Below, piece by piece: positions 1 to 12,110 of a DNA stretch of 64,000 nt. The notes under the pieces are model-generated. The model made no database searches. It was not told the DNA's origin and worked only from the letters and a program-made list of their open reading frames with translations. The stretch's first letter is position 1. Every line of letters begins with the position of its first letter. A program made the translations under genes and the position numbers. The DNA comes from Clarireedia homoeocarpa (taxonomy: Eukaryota; Ascomycota; Leotiomycetes; Helotiales; Rutstroemiaceae), in the NCBI GenBank assembly GCA_001465935.1, contig LNKV01000037.1:248001-312000 (forward strand), in the 5' to 3' direction.

Positions 1-165
1 CCCCTCCTCGGGTGTTTCAGTTTGGTATGTAAGGCTTACATCTCCACCCTCTCCTCCTCCTTCTTCTTGGAAAGGAATGTATTATATTACATTATATTAC
101 ATTACAGCAGAATACCTAACTATCTGCATAAGAAACCCCATTGTAATAAATAAAACCACACTCAA

Positions 166-361
166 CTCTACTCTACTCTACTCTACTCTCTACTTTCTAC
201 TCTCTACTTTCTACTCCACTCTCTACTCTACTCTACTCTACTCTACTCTACTCTCTACTTTCTACTCTCTACTTTCTACTCCACTCTCTACTCTACTCTA
301 CTCTACTCTACTCTACTCTACTCTACTCTACTCTACTCTACTCTACTCTACTCTACTCTAC
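166..361. repeat. CTCTA pentamer microsatellite
   Basis: Long pyrimidine-strand array built on CTCTA, interrupted by CTTTCTACTC variants. A block of about 55 bp containing both forms occurs twice (near 186-240 and 251-305), so the array grew both by slippage and by larger duplication. No coding function is inferred, although a long open frame crosses it. Confidence 0.9.
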
Positions 362-2899
362 CTATCACTTCTACGCTCAACCAGCTCTACTCTATTTATT
401 CACGTTACCGGCAATCGGAAACTCAACTCAACTCGACTCGACTCTTATCTTCAGAGTCGGTGCCGGTGTCAAATCGTGATACTGCGAAGTTCTTCGATAA
501 AATAGTTTCGCTGGATGGATAGATGGATAGGTAGAGATTTTAGTTTGGTTTGGTTGGTTCGGTTTTCTCTCTAGTCGTGTGCGGAATTTCGAAGGGTGAC
601 TTACTTACTTACTTTGTAAGTTGTATAATGTACTTGTAGTACGGTGAGATTATTAGATGGGTGGTAGGTGGAGTAGATAGAGCAGTTGTTGATGAGGGTT
701 GTTTTGGTGGGAGGTTTTGGTTGAGTTGGGTTGAGGTTAAAGTTAAGGTTATTGAGGAGTATGTACTGTATGTATTTTAGCGGGTTCAAGGAGGGAGTTT
801 GCGGGGGTTGATTGATTGATTGATTGATTGGGCTAACTTGGTGCGTGAGTGAGTAGTGAATTGTACTGTGATAGAAAAAGATATAGTGCAAATTAGTTAT
901 ATATCTACTGTAGATAGGGAAGCCAGTATCACGGAAGTAGAAAAGTTGGTTCGAAATTGGTTTTTTTCCCCTATAAGGTAAGCTAAGGTAAGTTAAGTTA
1001 ATCTATATACTGCATATGATATACGGTTGTTCTGTTCTCCTTTTCCCACCCTCGCTTAGTAGGTAGGTAAGTGTGATGTGGATTTGTGTGTAAATTTACT
1101 TCCGTAACTCAGGAGGAGTGTCTAGAATTGCAGTGTGAAATAAACAAGTACTGAGTTTCTCTGGTATATTCTGGCTGTTTTTGTATTTTGATTAAGTTGG
1201 TTTTGTGGATAATTGATGTAATCTTACTTTTTCGGTTGATGAAAGTTCGACTTTTGTGTTGTTTACTGCTGTTTTATTGAAGATTTCTCTTTATAGCTGT
1301 AGATTGTAGAAGTGAGTGACTTTGATAATGGACCCTTTGCCAGATATCTTCTCATCAGCAAATATGGCTAAGGCTACAACGATGAAATTTGGAAGAGGGA
1401 ACATTTTAGTAGATTTTTGGGTCGCTTATATATCATGGTCTTGATTTCGATCACTGCACTTCCTTATTCAGTCCTTGGGTAGCACGATGCACTGCGCGCT
1501 ATGGATCATATATAAGCAGCTTCTTCCCTAATTTTTCCTAGGCCTTCGTTGCCAGAACTATTATCAATCAATATCTCGGAAGTTTCTAGGCATCAAACCA
1601 CACACTGCTTCGTTGTCAACATGAATATACTTCCATAGATTGCAGAGCTCGGTCGAACTTATTACATTACGCCCTACCCAAACTCACGCCTGACCCCCTG
1701 AACGATGGACTATGTTTACATTCTTGTGTCTATATTTGATCCCCCATGAGGTCGTTATAATTAATGGTTCAATAAAATCAGCGAACCGCATTTGATATGG
1801 TAATCTTATATACGAGGAGGCTATATGGAAATGTAGGCAATTCGGAGGTACCAGATCGATAACGTCGGGATTTAATTTATGATATTTGCCTAGGTCTATG
1901 TATCTTCTTGACGCAGACTGAATTTTGGTCTACTGACAGGCTTGAGCTCCCTGTTGAGGGTACAGCAAGTTGACACAAAAGAATAGTGCCTGTAGGCTTC
2001 GAAATGGATTTATAAAGTAGGGATTACTTGTACTTGATTCAACTGTTCCACCCATTTTACAGTGGTAAAGGTCCCCATATTCATAGCCCTTCAGACATCG
2101 CCACAATGTTGGCATATGGCCCATATAAAAGCCCATTCCAACATTGCCTCCTCCTTCAGGCCTATATTGATCCTTCAGGCCTCAACACTCCCGCTACCTA
2201 TCGTCCATATGGTTTTTGATAAATGAGAATCTCAATGAGCACAGACAAGGGGGATATTCTGATATTTTAGTAATCCCTGGTTTCTCCGGATTTGATATAA
2301 AGAGACCCGCTTACTCACCCATGTTTAGAATCATTTCATCTCCAGAGTCATCTACATTCGCCACCTACCTGGATCATGAAATTCGATACCGACGGGCATT
2401 TGCAGTAAGAAACCATTTGAAAGAGGTAATTCTGGAAGTGAATCCATTACAGCCAGATGAGTCTATTCACGGAATAAATGAGCCAGATTAGGGGGTCATC
2501 CTATTCGTCGATCTTCGGCCAACTACCTAGGTGGGCCTGCGTTATTTGATATATATTTATGTAGTCGACCGTCCTACATGAAATATGAGCCGAAAAATCC
2601 CGGTTCCTGTTTGCTCCTGTTTGCTTTCAAATCTGATAACTTTCGAACCATTGGTTTTTTCCTTTCTGTGCAACTACCCGTGGTGGAGCCCTGATTCTCA
2701 TCCGAACTTCTAAGAGGAAATTTCCGTGCCTACTTGTTGGCCTGCGTGCAGTCAAATGAAAGAATAAGTAGCATTAATTTCCCGTAGGTCGATGCTTTAG
2801 TTCATACACAGCTCTGGGACTTTGAATACTGCCTTTCTTCCAAACATAACTGAGCGCAGGGTTTTGTGAACATTTCAACCACCAAAGTTTCCTACCACG
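362..2899. other. Intergenic region without a convincing gene
   Basis: AT-rich spacer with short simple repeats: a GATGGATA motif near 513-530, a TTAC run near 601-612, and a GATT run near 808-829. An open stretch of 91 codons at 2216-2491 (+) has no recognisable domain and no clear splice partners. I see nothing I can call as a gene. The last few hundred bases should contain the promoter of the MYND gene. Confidence 0.6.
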
Positions 2900-5800
2900 A
2901 TGTTAGGTCCTACAATTGTGAAGCTCACTCACTTCTTCTATCCAATTGGAAACACACCCGCTGTCAACCTGCTGGAGACAGGCTCAAATCAGAATACCCA
3001 AGATGACGCTCCCACAAACGTGTTGATGTTAGGATGTGGAGATCCGCGGAATATCTTATTCTCTCTCTGGTGCAATGAGAACCTCAGTGAGTAATGCAGA
3101 CTTCTGTTCGGTGTAGTTATATTGGCTAATTTTGAAACTCTAAGAACCGAACCTCAATTGTGATTTCACATGCTGTGACATTGAGCCTGCTGTTCTTGGT
3201 ATGTTATTTCTCTGATTACCCCATCGTGTTGATTGCTCAAAAACTTATTAATCATTATAGCACGAAACATATTTCTTTTCTCATTGGTTATCGACACTGC
3301 CTCTGATATATCAACATGGAATCTATTTTATCATCTCTATATTACAGATACCGATATGGAACTGCTTAGATCGCACACCGAAAAGCTCCTTCAAGCTTCC
3401 GAATCTCTTGTGACGTGGTCCTCCTCTCCATATGGAAAGACTGTCCACCTTCTCAGCGTTCATACCTTGGAACAAATTCGACATGTATGGACTCATTACC
3501 ACGAAATAGCAACTCTTGGAGCAGCAGAGAGAAGATGTTGGGAAGCCAAGTACACTAGAGGTGTCCAAAGCGTTGTTAGAAAACACTTGAGTCCAGACAA
3601 AGAAACATCGGTGCTGCATGGCGTCCGTTCTACGGGCCCACACTGGATTCGTGCCCTGAGAATATCGTCGTTTTGCTTTAGAAAATACTGGGAGACCGGC
3701 GTCGTAGCAGGGAATTTGGATGATCAACGAGATCTGAGACATTGCGCAGGCGGGAGAGCCAATCCTATGATGGCCATATCTTCAGCTCCAGACGGGGAAT
3801 TCGCCGTTCATTATGGAACTGATCCTCTCCTCGGTTTTCATCTCGCTAGTGTTTTAGACAACGAATTTTCGGATGAAACATATGCGGTAAGGATCGCGGA
3901 ACTAGCAAAGTCGAAATTCAGAGAATGGTGTCAAGTCTTTGGTGATCAGCACCGTGCTGAAGCCATTAAAGTTCGAATCTTTTGTGGGGACGCGTTACGG
4001 TTTTGCTACGAGCTACAACACTTCTATCATTCATCTAGTAATGAATGGCATCCTGACATTGTTCGGCTCTACACTGCACCTTGGTATAGCAAGCCTTTCG
4101 ATCTACAAATGGCTCATTGTCCAAAACAACTTAGCGAAACCACAGGCTTCCAGGTTATCGACACTTCGAATCTCGTTGACCACTTGGGTTTACTTAATAT
4201 ACTTCCCGCTACCGCGCCACTTCTTGCCAAGAATCGAACATCAGTTCTATTCACAAATTGTCTCTTGAAAGCTGCCGAAAAAACAAGTGACACTTTATCT
4301 ACTCTTTTGTGCTCGGACGTTACTACCATCTCCTTTCTGCTTGGACTTGCACCAACCAGTCACCTTCTGGGATATTCAACAGAAGCATATGGTATGGAAG
4401 CCGCCTCGCGTCTGATCATACCTGGACAGTCTGGCCGACAGACTCAGTCTCATATGAGAATTGCCTGGAGATCACCAACATTTGGTGATATCGATGGAGA
4501 AGGAAGCGGGCCCGAAATGAACCCACGGGTTCTATTTCAAGAGGATCAGCTGCTGAGTTATTTCTTTAAACTATATCAGACAATGTTCTCTTATGAGAAT
4601 CTCAGCTTGCTTATGGGTGGCATGATGCGTCAATTAACGTCGCCATTGTCGACTGATTTCCGTCACTACAATCGAATGAGCTTTGTAGCCCTTCTTGGCC
4701 TAGCGAAGTCCAGATATGTCACTGCTGATTGGCATGCCTTCATAAGCTCTCTGGTAGACAGGATTGAATGTGATAGGGAGTTACTCATTGGATCGAATCA
4801 GATTCAGGAACTCCATGTACTACTTCATCTTAGTGGTCTTTTTTCTAACAGTATGCTGAGTGCTCCGCATCCGAGAAAACTCCCAAGGATAGAAGAAATA
4901 TACGGCCCCATGCGCTCACCAAGTGCTGGCTCAGACCATGGCCTACTGGATCAGCAGAATATCCCCTCGGTTGTCTGGCTGTGCTTGAAGGTGCCACGAA
5001 AGAAGCTCGACGTATTTACTTCACAGCATGAGCAGTCTCAAGGTTTAGGGACTCCAGGAGTACATGTAAATGTCTCACAGCTCGAGCTGGGTTTTCAGAA
5101 TAGTTTCTTCTCAACTCAATGCTTTTTCGGAAAACTCACCCAGCGTGCTGAAGACAATTATACTTGCGACGTTGTTGAAGACAAGGTTGGCTGGAGAGGA
5201 ACTTCCGATTTGATCATTACCTGTGCTGTCCTCGTGTGGCCGCTCTTACTCGGATCGGCTGATAGTATCCGTATTGATCTCACTCTCTCGAGTAGTCCTA
5301 CCACCGCAGCTCTTTATAGTTCAAGATTAGGCCTGACTTTGAGTGTATATGGTTGTGGATTGCAGGATCAGAATGTCGTGGTCTTGAGAGAGCCGCCAGG
5401 AATCCGGTTGAGCAATCCATATCTCGGTCCTTTACCACCTCCAGCCATCAATGACATCTGTTTCGTTCAATTGGACCGCAGTTCTCGCATCGAAACAATG
5501 GAGATACGCAAAAAATCGGAGAAATCGTCCCTCAAGAATGCTAAAGTGGTCCAGGTTTCAGCGTGCGCATTGTCTGTCAGAGTCCCGAACAATGAAAACA
5601 GCAACCTTCTATTTCGATACCCATATCCTATCGATACTAGACAAGCAAAAATCGTCTCAACAAGAAATACGGTATCTGTGATCGTCAAACCGAGCACTGC
5701 TAGAAACCTTGGAGGTTACGACCACAATCCATTTCCGGTAGATATCAACAACTCTTACCCAACTTCTCTCACATTCCCTCGAATCAACCTCAACCAACAA

Positions 5801-6703
5801 CCTCTCATATCTACCACCCAGAAGCTGGCATGGACAGAAACCTTCATGGGATTTGCTCTCAGCTCTCAGGAACGCATACTTTACAATTCGACTCCTGGTA
5901 ACCAGATCCACAAATTGCCTGCATTGTTGCAACTAAAGTCCAGTTTAAACGTCATCATACAAAGTATCAGTGGGATGCATCCAAGCCATGAGCGTCTACA
6001 AATATTCCACCTTGCTACCACGAGTGGCCGAATCACCGAAGGTGATGGCAATGTTGATACCATAATCTTCGGTAATGCGCTACGTCACAATCCTGCACAA
6101 CAATCTATTGTTCTCGATGCATATATTGTGCCCTTGGATGAATCACGTGTGGAAAAAATATTACCTGCTTTTACCGGTATGATGAGATCGGGCAAGGTGC
6201 TCAACATCAAGGTCACCCCAGCCGAAGAATTCCTCTGGAAGCAAATGATTCCCGCCATGGCAGAAGCATGTCGTACTTGGCAGCACACACCAAGCTGTCA
6301 ATACAAGGCCAACAACAGTTCTGTTCCGTTATCGACAATTCATGGCGAGATACCCATCTGCTCCTGTGGCGAAGGAAAGGATACCGATGATTTCCCATCG
6401 TTCCAGGGTGCAGAGGCTCTCAAGAAGTTTGCAACGAGGATCGCGATCATGCCGTTGTGCGCTGTGCCGTTTGTGGAGGAGATCATCGGAGCCGCAGAGA
6501 TGGAGGGGCTTGCATCTCAGGAGTCGGAAGTTAACCGAGGATTGAGGACGGTACGAACAAAGTGTAACACTTGTGGAAAGTCAGAGGGATCATTGAAGAA
6601 ATGTTCGAGGTGTGGAGTTGTATGGTATTGTAACCATGGGTGTCAGAAGGCGGACTGGAAGGCGCATAAGAGGGAATGCAAGAAGAGTGCTGGGCAGATG
6701 TGA
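2900..6703 (+). CDS. DUF4470 / MYND zinc-finger protein
   Basis: Three-exon gene (2900-3086, 3145-3198, 3261-6703; introns 58 and 62 nt) encoding 1227 residues. The N-terminus carries the DUF4470 pattern: an LMLGCGDPRNILFSLW motif near residue 45, then across both splices CCDIEPAVLARNIFLFSL. That continuity fixes both introns. The long middle has no domain I recognise. The extreme C-terminus (about residues 1182-1220) is a MYND finger with paired CxxC motifs, a YC-x3-C pair and a terminal H-x3-C. MYND fingers mediate protein-protein contacts. DUF4470 proteins with a C-terminal MYND are common in filamentous fungi but their function is not established. The start is the first ATG in frame with the domain. 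The gene runs convergently into the NLR gene, leaving 222 bp between the stop codons. Confidence 0.88.
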
Positions 6704-6925
6704 GGGTTTGTTTACTGCAATGAGATCGCTGCCTAGGGTTTGGGACATTGGGAAATGATCAGATGGTACCCTGCACAGATTTCTGATCATCCTACATTTT
6801 GATGTATCCCCCGGATTTGCCCAGATTCTATGACCCAAAATACCCTGAAGAACTTGAGAAGCACCTAGAAAAGGATGCAATTAAGACCTTGGAGCAAAAT
6901 CGAATAATGTGTTATTTCAACAATC

Positions 6926-9900
6926 TTAAAAGTTTTCCCAAACATGATCTTGATGTAAATGATCGAGGAAAGGTTTACACATGAAACAATAATCGAAGTC
7001 TCCGCATGTTCGACAATGGAAGCGAGGCCCGTAGATCTCCTATCTAGTGTGAGTAATTGTTTTAGTTATTCTAAATGTATACTTACAGAAATACAGCCGT
7101 CGCATCTGAAACCCTCCTGTTTATGTATATCATCGATTTGCTCGCCCAAATCAGCTTTTATCTGGAGCAGAGCTTTGCAGGACGCTGATAATCCCATCAA
7201 CATCTTTGTATTTCCATGAAAGATAGCGATGGAGATGGGGGTCCATTGACCTTTTGGTTGAGCTATAGTAACAGATTCATTCCGAAATCCAGCCTGTACC
7301 AATCGCTCAACGACATCAGGGTTTCCCGCCCTACAAGCCCAGTGAAGTGGGCTCCAATGTTCACTTTGTAAGGAAGTCGGTGGATTATTGTCGAGAACTA
7401 GATTGACAATTCTGGACGATCCTCCTGAAGCCGCATAATGTAGCAGGTTCTCCGCTTTTGCATCTTTTGTTCCGGAATCTAGACCTATGCTAATCAGGAA
7501 CTTGAAGGTCTCAAAATGACCGCCTCTTGCTGCTAGTAAAATAGCATTCCTCTTATGAGAATCCTCAAAGTCCCGCATCGCATGGTATTGATCGTAAGCT
7601 AGGCGGAGTAGCTGTGTATGCCCCTTGAAAGCAAGGGTACCCAAAGCAGATCCAATAACACTACCATGATGAATATCGGCACCCCTGCTAAGCAGTAGTC
7701 TAAAAATGTGCTCGTGACCTTCATGAGAAGCCGCATCTAGTGCAGTGCCATAATATCCACCTTCTGCGTGAACATCAGCACCATTTTGAAGGAGTAGCTG
7801 TACTATATCTATATGGCCGTTCATGCAAGCTGCTTGAAGTGCGTTGCCATAATATCCACCTTCTGCGTGAACATCAGCACCATTTTGAAGGAGTAGCTGT
7901 ACTATATCTATATTGCCCTTCGTGCAAGCTGCTTGAAGTACGTTGCCATAATATCCATCTTCTGCGTGAACATCAGCACCATTTTGAAGAAGTAGCTGCA
8001 CTACACCTATATGGCCCACCACGCAAGCTACTTGAAGTGCGTTGCCATAATATCCACCTTCTGCGTGAACATCAGCACCATTTTGAAGGAGTAGCTGTAC
8101 TATATCTATATTGCCCTTCGTGCAAGCTGCTTGAAGTACGTTGCCATAATATCCATCTTCTGCGTGAACATCAGCACCATTTTGAAGAAGTAGCTGCACT
8201 ACACCTATATGGCCCACCACGCAAGCTACTTGAAGTGCGTTGCCATAACGTTCACCTTCTGCGTGAACATCAGCACCATTTTGAAGAAGTAGCTGCACTA
8301 CACCTATATGGCCCACCACGCAAGCTGCTTGAAGTGCGTTGTCATAATATCCACCCTTTGCGTGAACATCAGCACCATTTTGAAGAAGTAGCTGTACTAT
8401 ATCTATATGGCTATGCACGCAAGCTGCTTGAAGTGCGTTACTATAACGTCCACCTTCTGCGTGAACATCAGCACCATTTTGAAGGAGTAGCTGTACTATA
8501 TCTATATGGTCGTTCATGCAAGCTGCTTGAAGTGCGTTGCCACAATATCCACCTTCTGCGTGAACATCAGCACCATTTTGAAGAAGTAGCTGTACTATAT
8601 CTATATGGCTATGCACGCAAGCTGCTTGAAGTGCGTTACCACAAAATCCACCTTCCGCGTTAACATTAGCCTTTTTTACTAAGAGCAGATGTCTTGCAAC
8701 ATCGACCATACCACGCTGACTCGCGTAGTAGAGTGGAGAAGGAGCCTGCCATAGGTTACGCTGAAAGTCTGTCCCTCTCCACTCCTTGTCAGAATCGTAA
8801 ATTCGATTCCAAGTAAGGTACGCTTCGCCATCCGTGTCCATCAATTCAAGAGTTAACTTCAACGTCTCTATATCTCCTTCCGTATTTGCTTTTACATGTG
8901 TCATCCAGTACTGGGCCGTATACTTCGCCAGCGCAAACTCATGGAAATTAACCTCGTTCAAAGCCCCAGGGCTGTTAAACTGTAGTAGATATTTGAGGCA
9001 GCATCTAGCAATGAAACGATGGCAGACTGCCGCTTCCATAGCATATGTCCCTATTTTGCTTTCACGGATGCGTTCCGAAACTAGGTACTCTTTTACAGAG
9101 TAATGTGCTAAAAGTACTATCGGTCCTGGTAATGGTTCGCCATGCAAGTCGTCCGCAGTAGTGACGGTGATCAAGCTAGAACATATACTGAGAACATCCA
9201 AAGGGTCTTCAAGGACATCATCACGGTCGAAGGCTGGACTGCGATCTGTGTCGAGAGCAGCAATCTCGGCAACCTCTCCCAGCGAGAGGGGTCTTGCAGA
9301 AAACGTTAGCCATCGTAGAATTCGAATTGCGTAATCAGAGTCGCTGCTCGATATAGCGCTAAGAATTCTGTTGTAGGTCTCATCCAGAGTAGGCGGGAGA
9401 TTTGAAAGAGCCTTGTCAAGTTGCTTTCGAGTCCGACATTGTCCCAGAACGTCTAGCTGGCATGCAGCCCATCGAAACCTAATTGAGTAAGCTTAGCCAT
9501 AGTATGTGCGTGGACGAGACAAAACATACATTCCATGGGCTCCTTCCATCAATGAACTTTCTATTCGTGGTCGGACATCATCTCGCCATTTCAGGAGATT
9601 TTCGTCCTCAGATAGTCTTTGATGTACATACATCTGTATATCTTGGTCAACCTCCTTCGTCTGAATGCGTATGATGTTTTGTTGGTTGATATGACGCTCC
9701 AGCGTGCGCATAATATCACCTTCTTTCCGACTGGTTAGAAGAATATGTAATCCTTGGAACTGCCATCCCAACATTTCTTTAACAATTTTCATAAGTTCTT
9801 TGCGCTCAGCACTTTCGTCTAGGGCATCAACAACGATATAAGTCTGTGGAAAGTCCTCGATCATCTGTTGTAGTATCTTGAAGAGTGTATTCGGTGATGG

Positions 9901-10803
9901 CTGTCGTTGGCCATTATCGCAGGATATGTAGAGCGTATTTAGATCAGAGGGTATCTTGATAGATTGCTGCAATAGTTGACAAATCAACGACCGGACCATC
10001 ATATTAGGATCTTTCTTTTGCTCATCGCTGAAGTCAAAGTAGAAATAGGCAACAGCCGTTCCTGGATCATCTTTAGGATATTGAAGGATGTTTTCGAGGA
10101 CGATGGAGCTAAGGACTGTCTTTCCGCATCCAGGTATACCATGTAACCAGACAGGGAAAGCTTCGGCTTTCCACTTTCTATATAGATCGCTCTGAAGAAA
10201 CCAGAGTCCGGTGTTAGCTTGCCGTAGCTTGATGGCTTTCTGGTAGTTGATAGAAGGATCCGGAGCTGACAACCATTGGCGTATCTCGATAAGTTTGGTT
10301 TCTGTATCAACTGTGAATTTCTGACATTATAATCCAGCGGATTTCTCACCCGTGAGAGGTTTTAATGATAAAGATAAGGCAACAAAATAGAAGGTTAGTA
10401 TTCCGATATAACGATGGATGGTTTTCGTGATGTTTTGAATTTTCCCTTCTTGGAATACACTGTCCACGGATTTGAGAGCTTTCTTGGTCCGACCATCGCT
10501 CTGTTTGGGCATCAATCTTGAAAGTATTGAGTCAATCTCTGTGAGTTGCTCAGTACAGGCCAGAATCGTTGGCAAAAGCACAGCACTTTTTTCTGTTTCG
10601 AGTAATCCGTTGTCAATCGCTTCTTTGATTTGTTGAAGAACCTTGCCCAACAATGTCAATTCAACTTTTGTATGGTATAGCGACTTCGGAACTTCATTGA
10701 GGCTTGACTGAAACTCATTCAAACGAGCGACAACTTTCGAGGTAAAAGTAACTAGGTCGATGATATTCACAACTATGCCCACTACACCGAATGCCTCGGC
10801 CAT
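6926..10803 (-). CDS. NOD-like receptor: SesA-like N-domain, NACHT, ankyrin repeats, ZZ finger
   Basis: Four exons on the minus strand (10803-10350, 10310-9530, 9478-7087, 7039-6926), 1246 residues. The N-terminus (MAEAFGVVGIVVNIIDLVTF) resembles the SesA-type domain that precedes fungal NACHT modules. Walker A GIPGCGKT is at about residues 209-216 and a Walker B-like IVVDALDES follows in the same exon. Exon 3 holds a winged-helix-like region and about 15 ankyrin units, nine of which are nearly identical 33-residue copies. The last exon, joined through a 47-nt intron, completes a ZZ-type finger: CDGC from exon 3, then CRTC, DYCFMC and HLHQDH. Family knowledge: fungal STAND/NLR proteins act as non-self sensors and can trigger regulated cell death. 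The role here is inferred. The first intron (39 nt) is at the lower size limit, and its donor is the least certain junction. Confidence 0.85.
7750..8660 (-). repeat. Tandem 99-bp ankyrin-coding repeats
   Basis: Nine head-to-tail 99-bp units, each encoding one 33-residue ankyrin repeat with the invariant core IVQLLLQNGADVHAE or its GVVQ variant. Differences are concentrated just after the AAC/VAC segment (VHS, MND, VVG, TKG, MNG) and at the repeat end (YCG, RYS, YYD, RYG, YYG). Nucleotide identity between units is as striking as protein identity, which indicates recent amplification or gene conversion. Confidence 0.93.
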
Positions 10804-11071
10804 TGTGGGAGTGTTTCGGTCAGCCTTCTGCCTCTCTGGCTGATATTGACTGAAGGATTATTAGAGCAGTTGGAGGATTTCTAATCAGATACGTTGTCTC
10901 TTGGTAATTGTTAAGATATACCTTCACTAAAATCTGCTAATACGAAAGAGGGTATGAAGGTGCAGCGCCAAAAAATTGCTTGGTTTCGATGAGGCTGGAC
11001 GACTGAGAAGATATATTTTCTGATGTTGCTTGAAGCTGACGGCTCTGTATCACCCAGATGTTACGACTGCT

Positions 11072-11110
11072 CACGTGTATAGGAGAACCCCTGTGATAAT
11101 ATCACGTGAT
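11072..11110. promoter_or_regulatory. Pair of CACGTG E-boxes
   Basis: CACGTG occurs at 11072-11077 and again at 11103-11108, the second within the 10-bp palindrome ATCACGTGAT. CACGTG is the core site for fungal bHLH factors. The pair lies about 270-300 bp upstream of the NLR start on one side and about 60-100 bp upstream of a TATATAA on the other strand, so it could serve either direction. Regulatory function is inferred from motif and position only. Confidence 0.4.
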
Positions 11111-11171
11111 GTCTCGACAGTCCCAGTAATAGGATTTGATGGGACTGGTGGGACTGGTGAGAACGAAGGTC

Positions 11172-11178
11172 TATATAA
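11172..11178 (+). promoter_or_regulatory. TATATAA box of a possible orphan promoter
   Basis: TATATAA on the plus strand is followed by a CT/CA-rich, 5'-UTR-like stretch (about 11210-11350) with a possible donor after GACAAG near 11361 and acceptor CACAG near 11456. No intact plus-strand gene follows: the next strong feature is the 5' LTR. It may be the promoter of a lost gene. Confidence 0.3.
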
Positions 11179-11179
11179 G

Positions 11180-11813
11180 CTGGATTACTCGTAGTTTCCT
11201 CAGTATATGGAGCTTCGTGCTCAACTCAAATAGTAATTCTATTACTTAGTTACCAATCGACAACTACCTTTTAATCCCCTACTTTACTGCTTCAATACAC
11301 AATCGTTTGTTTGATTTTGATTTCATACATTCAATTTATTCCGAACTTTTAGGGACAAGGTAGGCATCTCGGTGTGGCTATTTCGCATGTATCACGAACA
11401 ACCCCGCCCCCCTTATAACTAATCCACTCTTCTCACGTATATCACGATTAGCACAGGAAGGACTGCGGGCAGATGATTCTCCGGCTTTTATCATCTCCAA
11501 GCATCACCAAGCAACACTCAGGTCCATTTTGAAACGTAGTTTAATTATGCTTGATGGCCTGCAGGATATAGGATTGACATCAGGAATTTGCTGTCGACGA
11601 AAAGTGGCCCCGAAATTCCGGAGGTAACCTACCACCACTAGGAAAGGGGATGCCGCGATTTCTCGACGACTGTGTGATTTGGACGCTTTAATCACAACAA
11701 ATATTCGATTGTTCGACGCACATCTGAACAATAACGAACCTAAACATCCAAGATCCAAGAAGAGACACAGACACCGGTCAATTAATTCACGGACATTTAA
11801 TGCTGCCTGTAAT
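11180..11813 (+). other. Possible remnant of a plus-strand gene truncated at the LTR
   Basis: After the TATA-like box the DNA looks like a spliced 5' UTR, then an ATG at about 11473 that reads only 19 codons unless a further small intron (about 11520-11562) is removed. Such splicing would extend the frame by about 20 codons to a donor-like GAGGTAACC. I do not recognise the peptide. The region then loses coding character and meets the retroelement at 11814. It could equally be ordinary spacer. Confidence 0.2.
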
Positions 11814-12052
11814 TGTCGGGATAAGATTCAATTGACTACAGAAGGGACTACTGAAGGCGCTACGGAAGAGGCTACAGCGGTTGAACATAGGATGAACAAT
11901 GAGGCTATTCATGTATGTAGTACAGGAGAGCACGATTATATAGTCTCGACCAAAGTCCATAGAAGTAAATCAACCAAGACTTACCTAAACCAAGATCATA
12001 GAATCATCATTATTGGGTGATTCTTATGCCAAGGTTTGGAAGTCAACCCACA
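11814..12052 (+). repeat. 5' LTR
   Basis: 239-bp repeat with TG..CA ends. Shared blocks with the 3' LTR include the first 11 bases, ATTCAATTGACTACAGAAGG, GCTATTCATGTATGTAGTAC and the final AGTCAACCCACA. Confidence 0.85.
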
Positions 12053-12110
12053 CTGATCAGTCTGTACACTCAGATCAGAACTTACGAGAACGACACCACT
12101 TCTTACTTCT

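Noticed and set aside
1..400. Telomere-proximal repeat
   Set aside because: No TTAGGG-type units. The array is an ordinary CTCTA microsatellite.
77..505. 142-codon Ser/Thr/Leu/Tyr-rich frame
   Set aside because: Produced by the CTCTA microsatellite.
7750..8660. CRISPR-like regular repeats
   Set aside because: The units are contiguous 99-bp protein-coding repeats without spacers, in a fungal gene.
7740..8663. Plus-strand 307-codon repetitive open frame
   Set aside because: It is the antisense of the ankyrin array. The 99-bp period keeps several frames open, and the minus strand has the real ankyrin motif.
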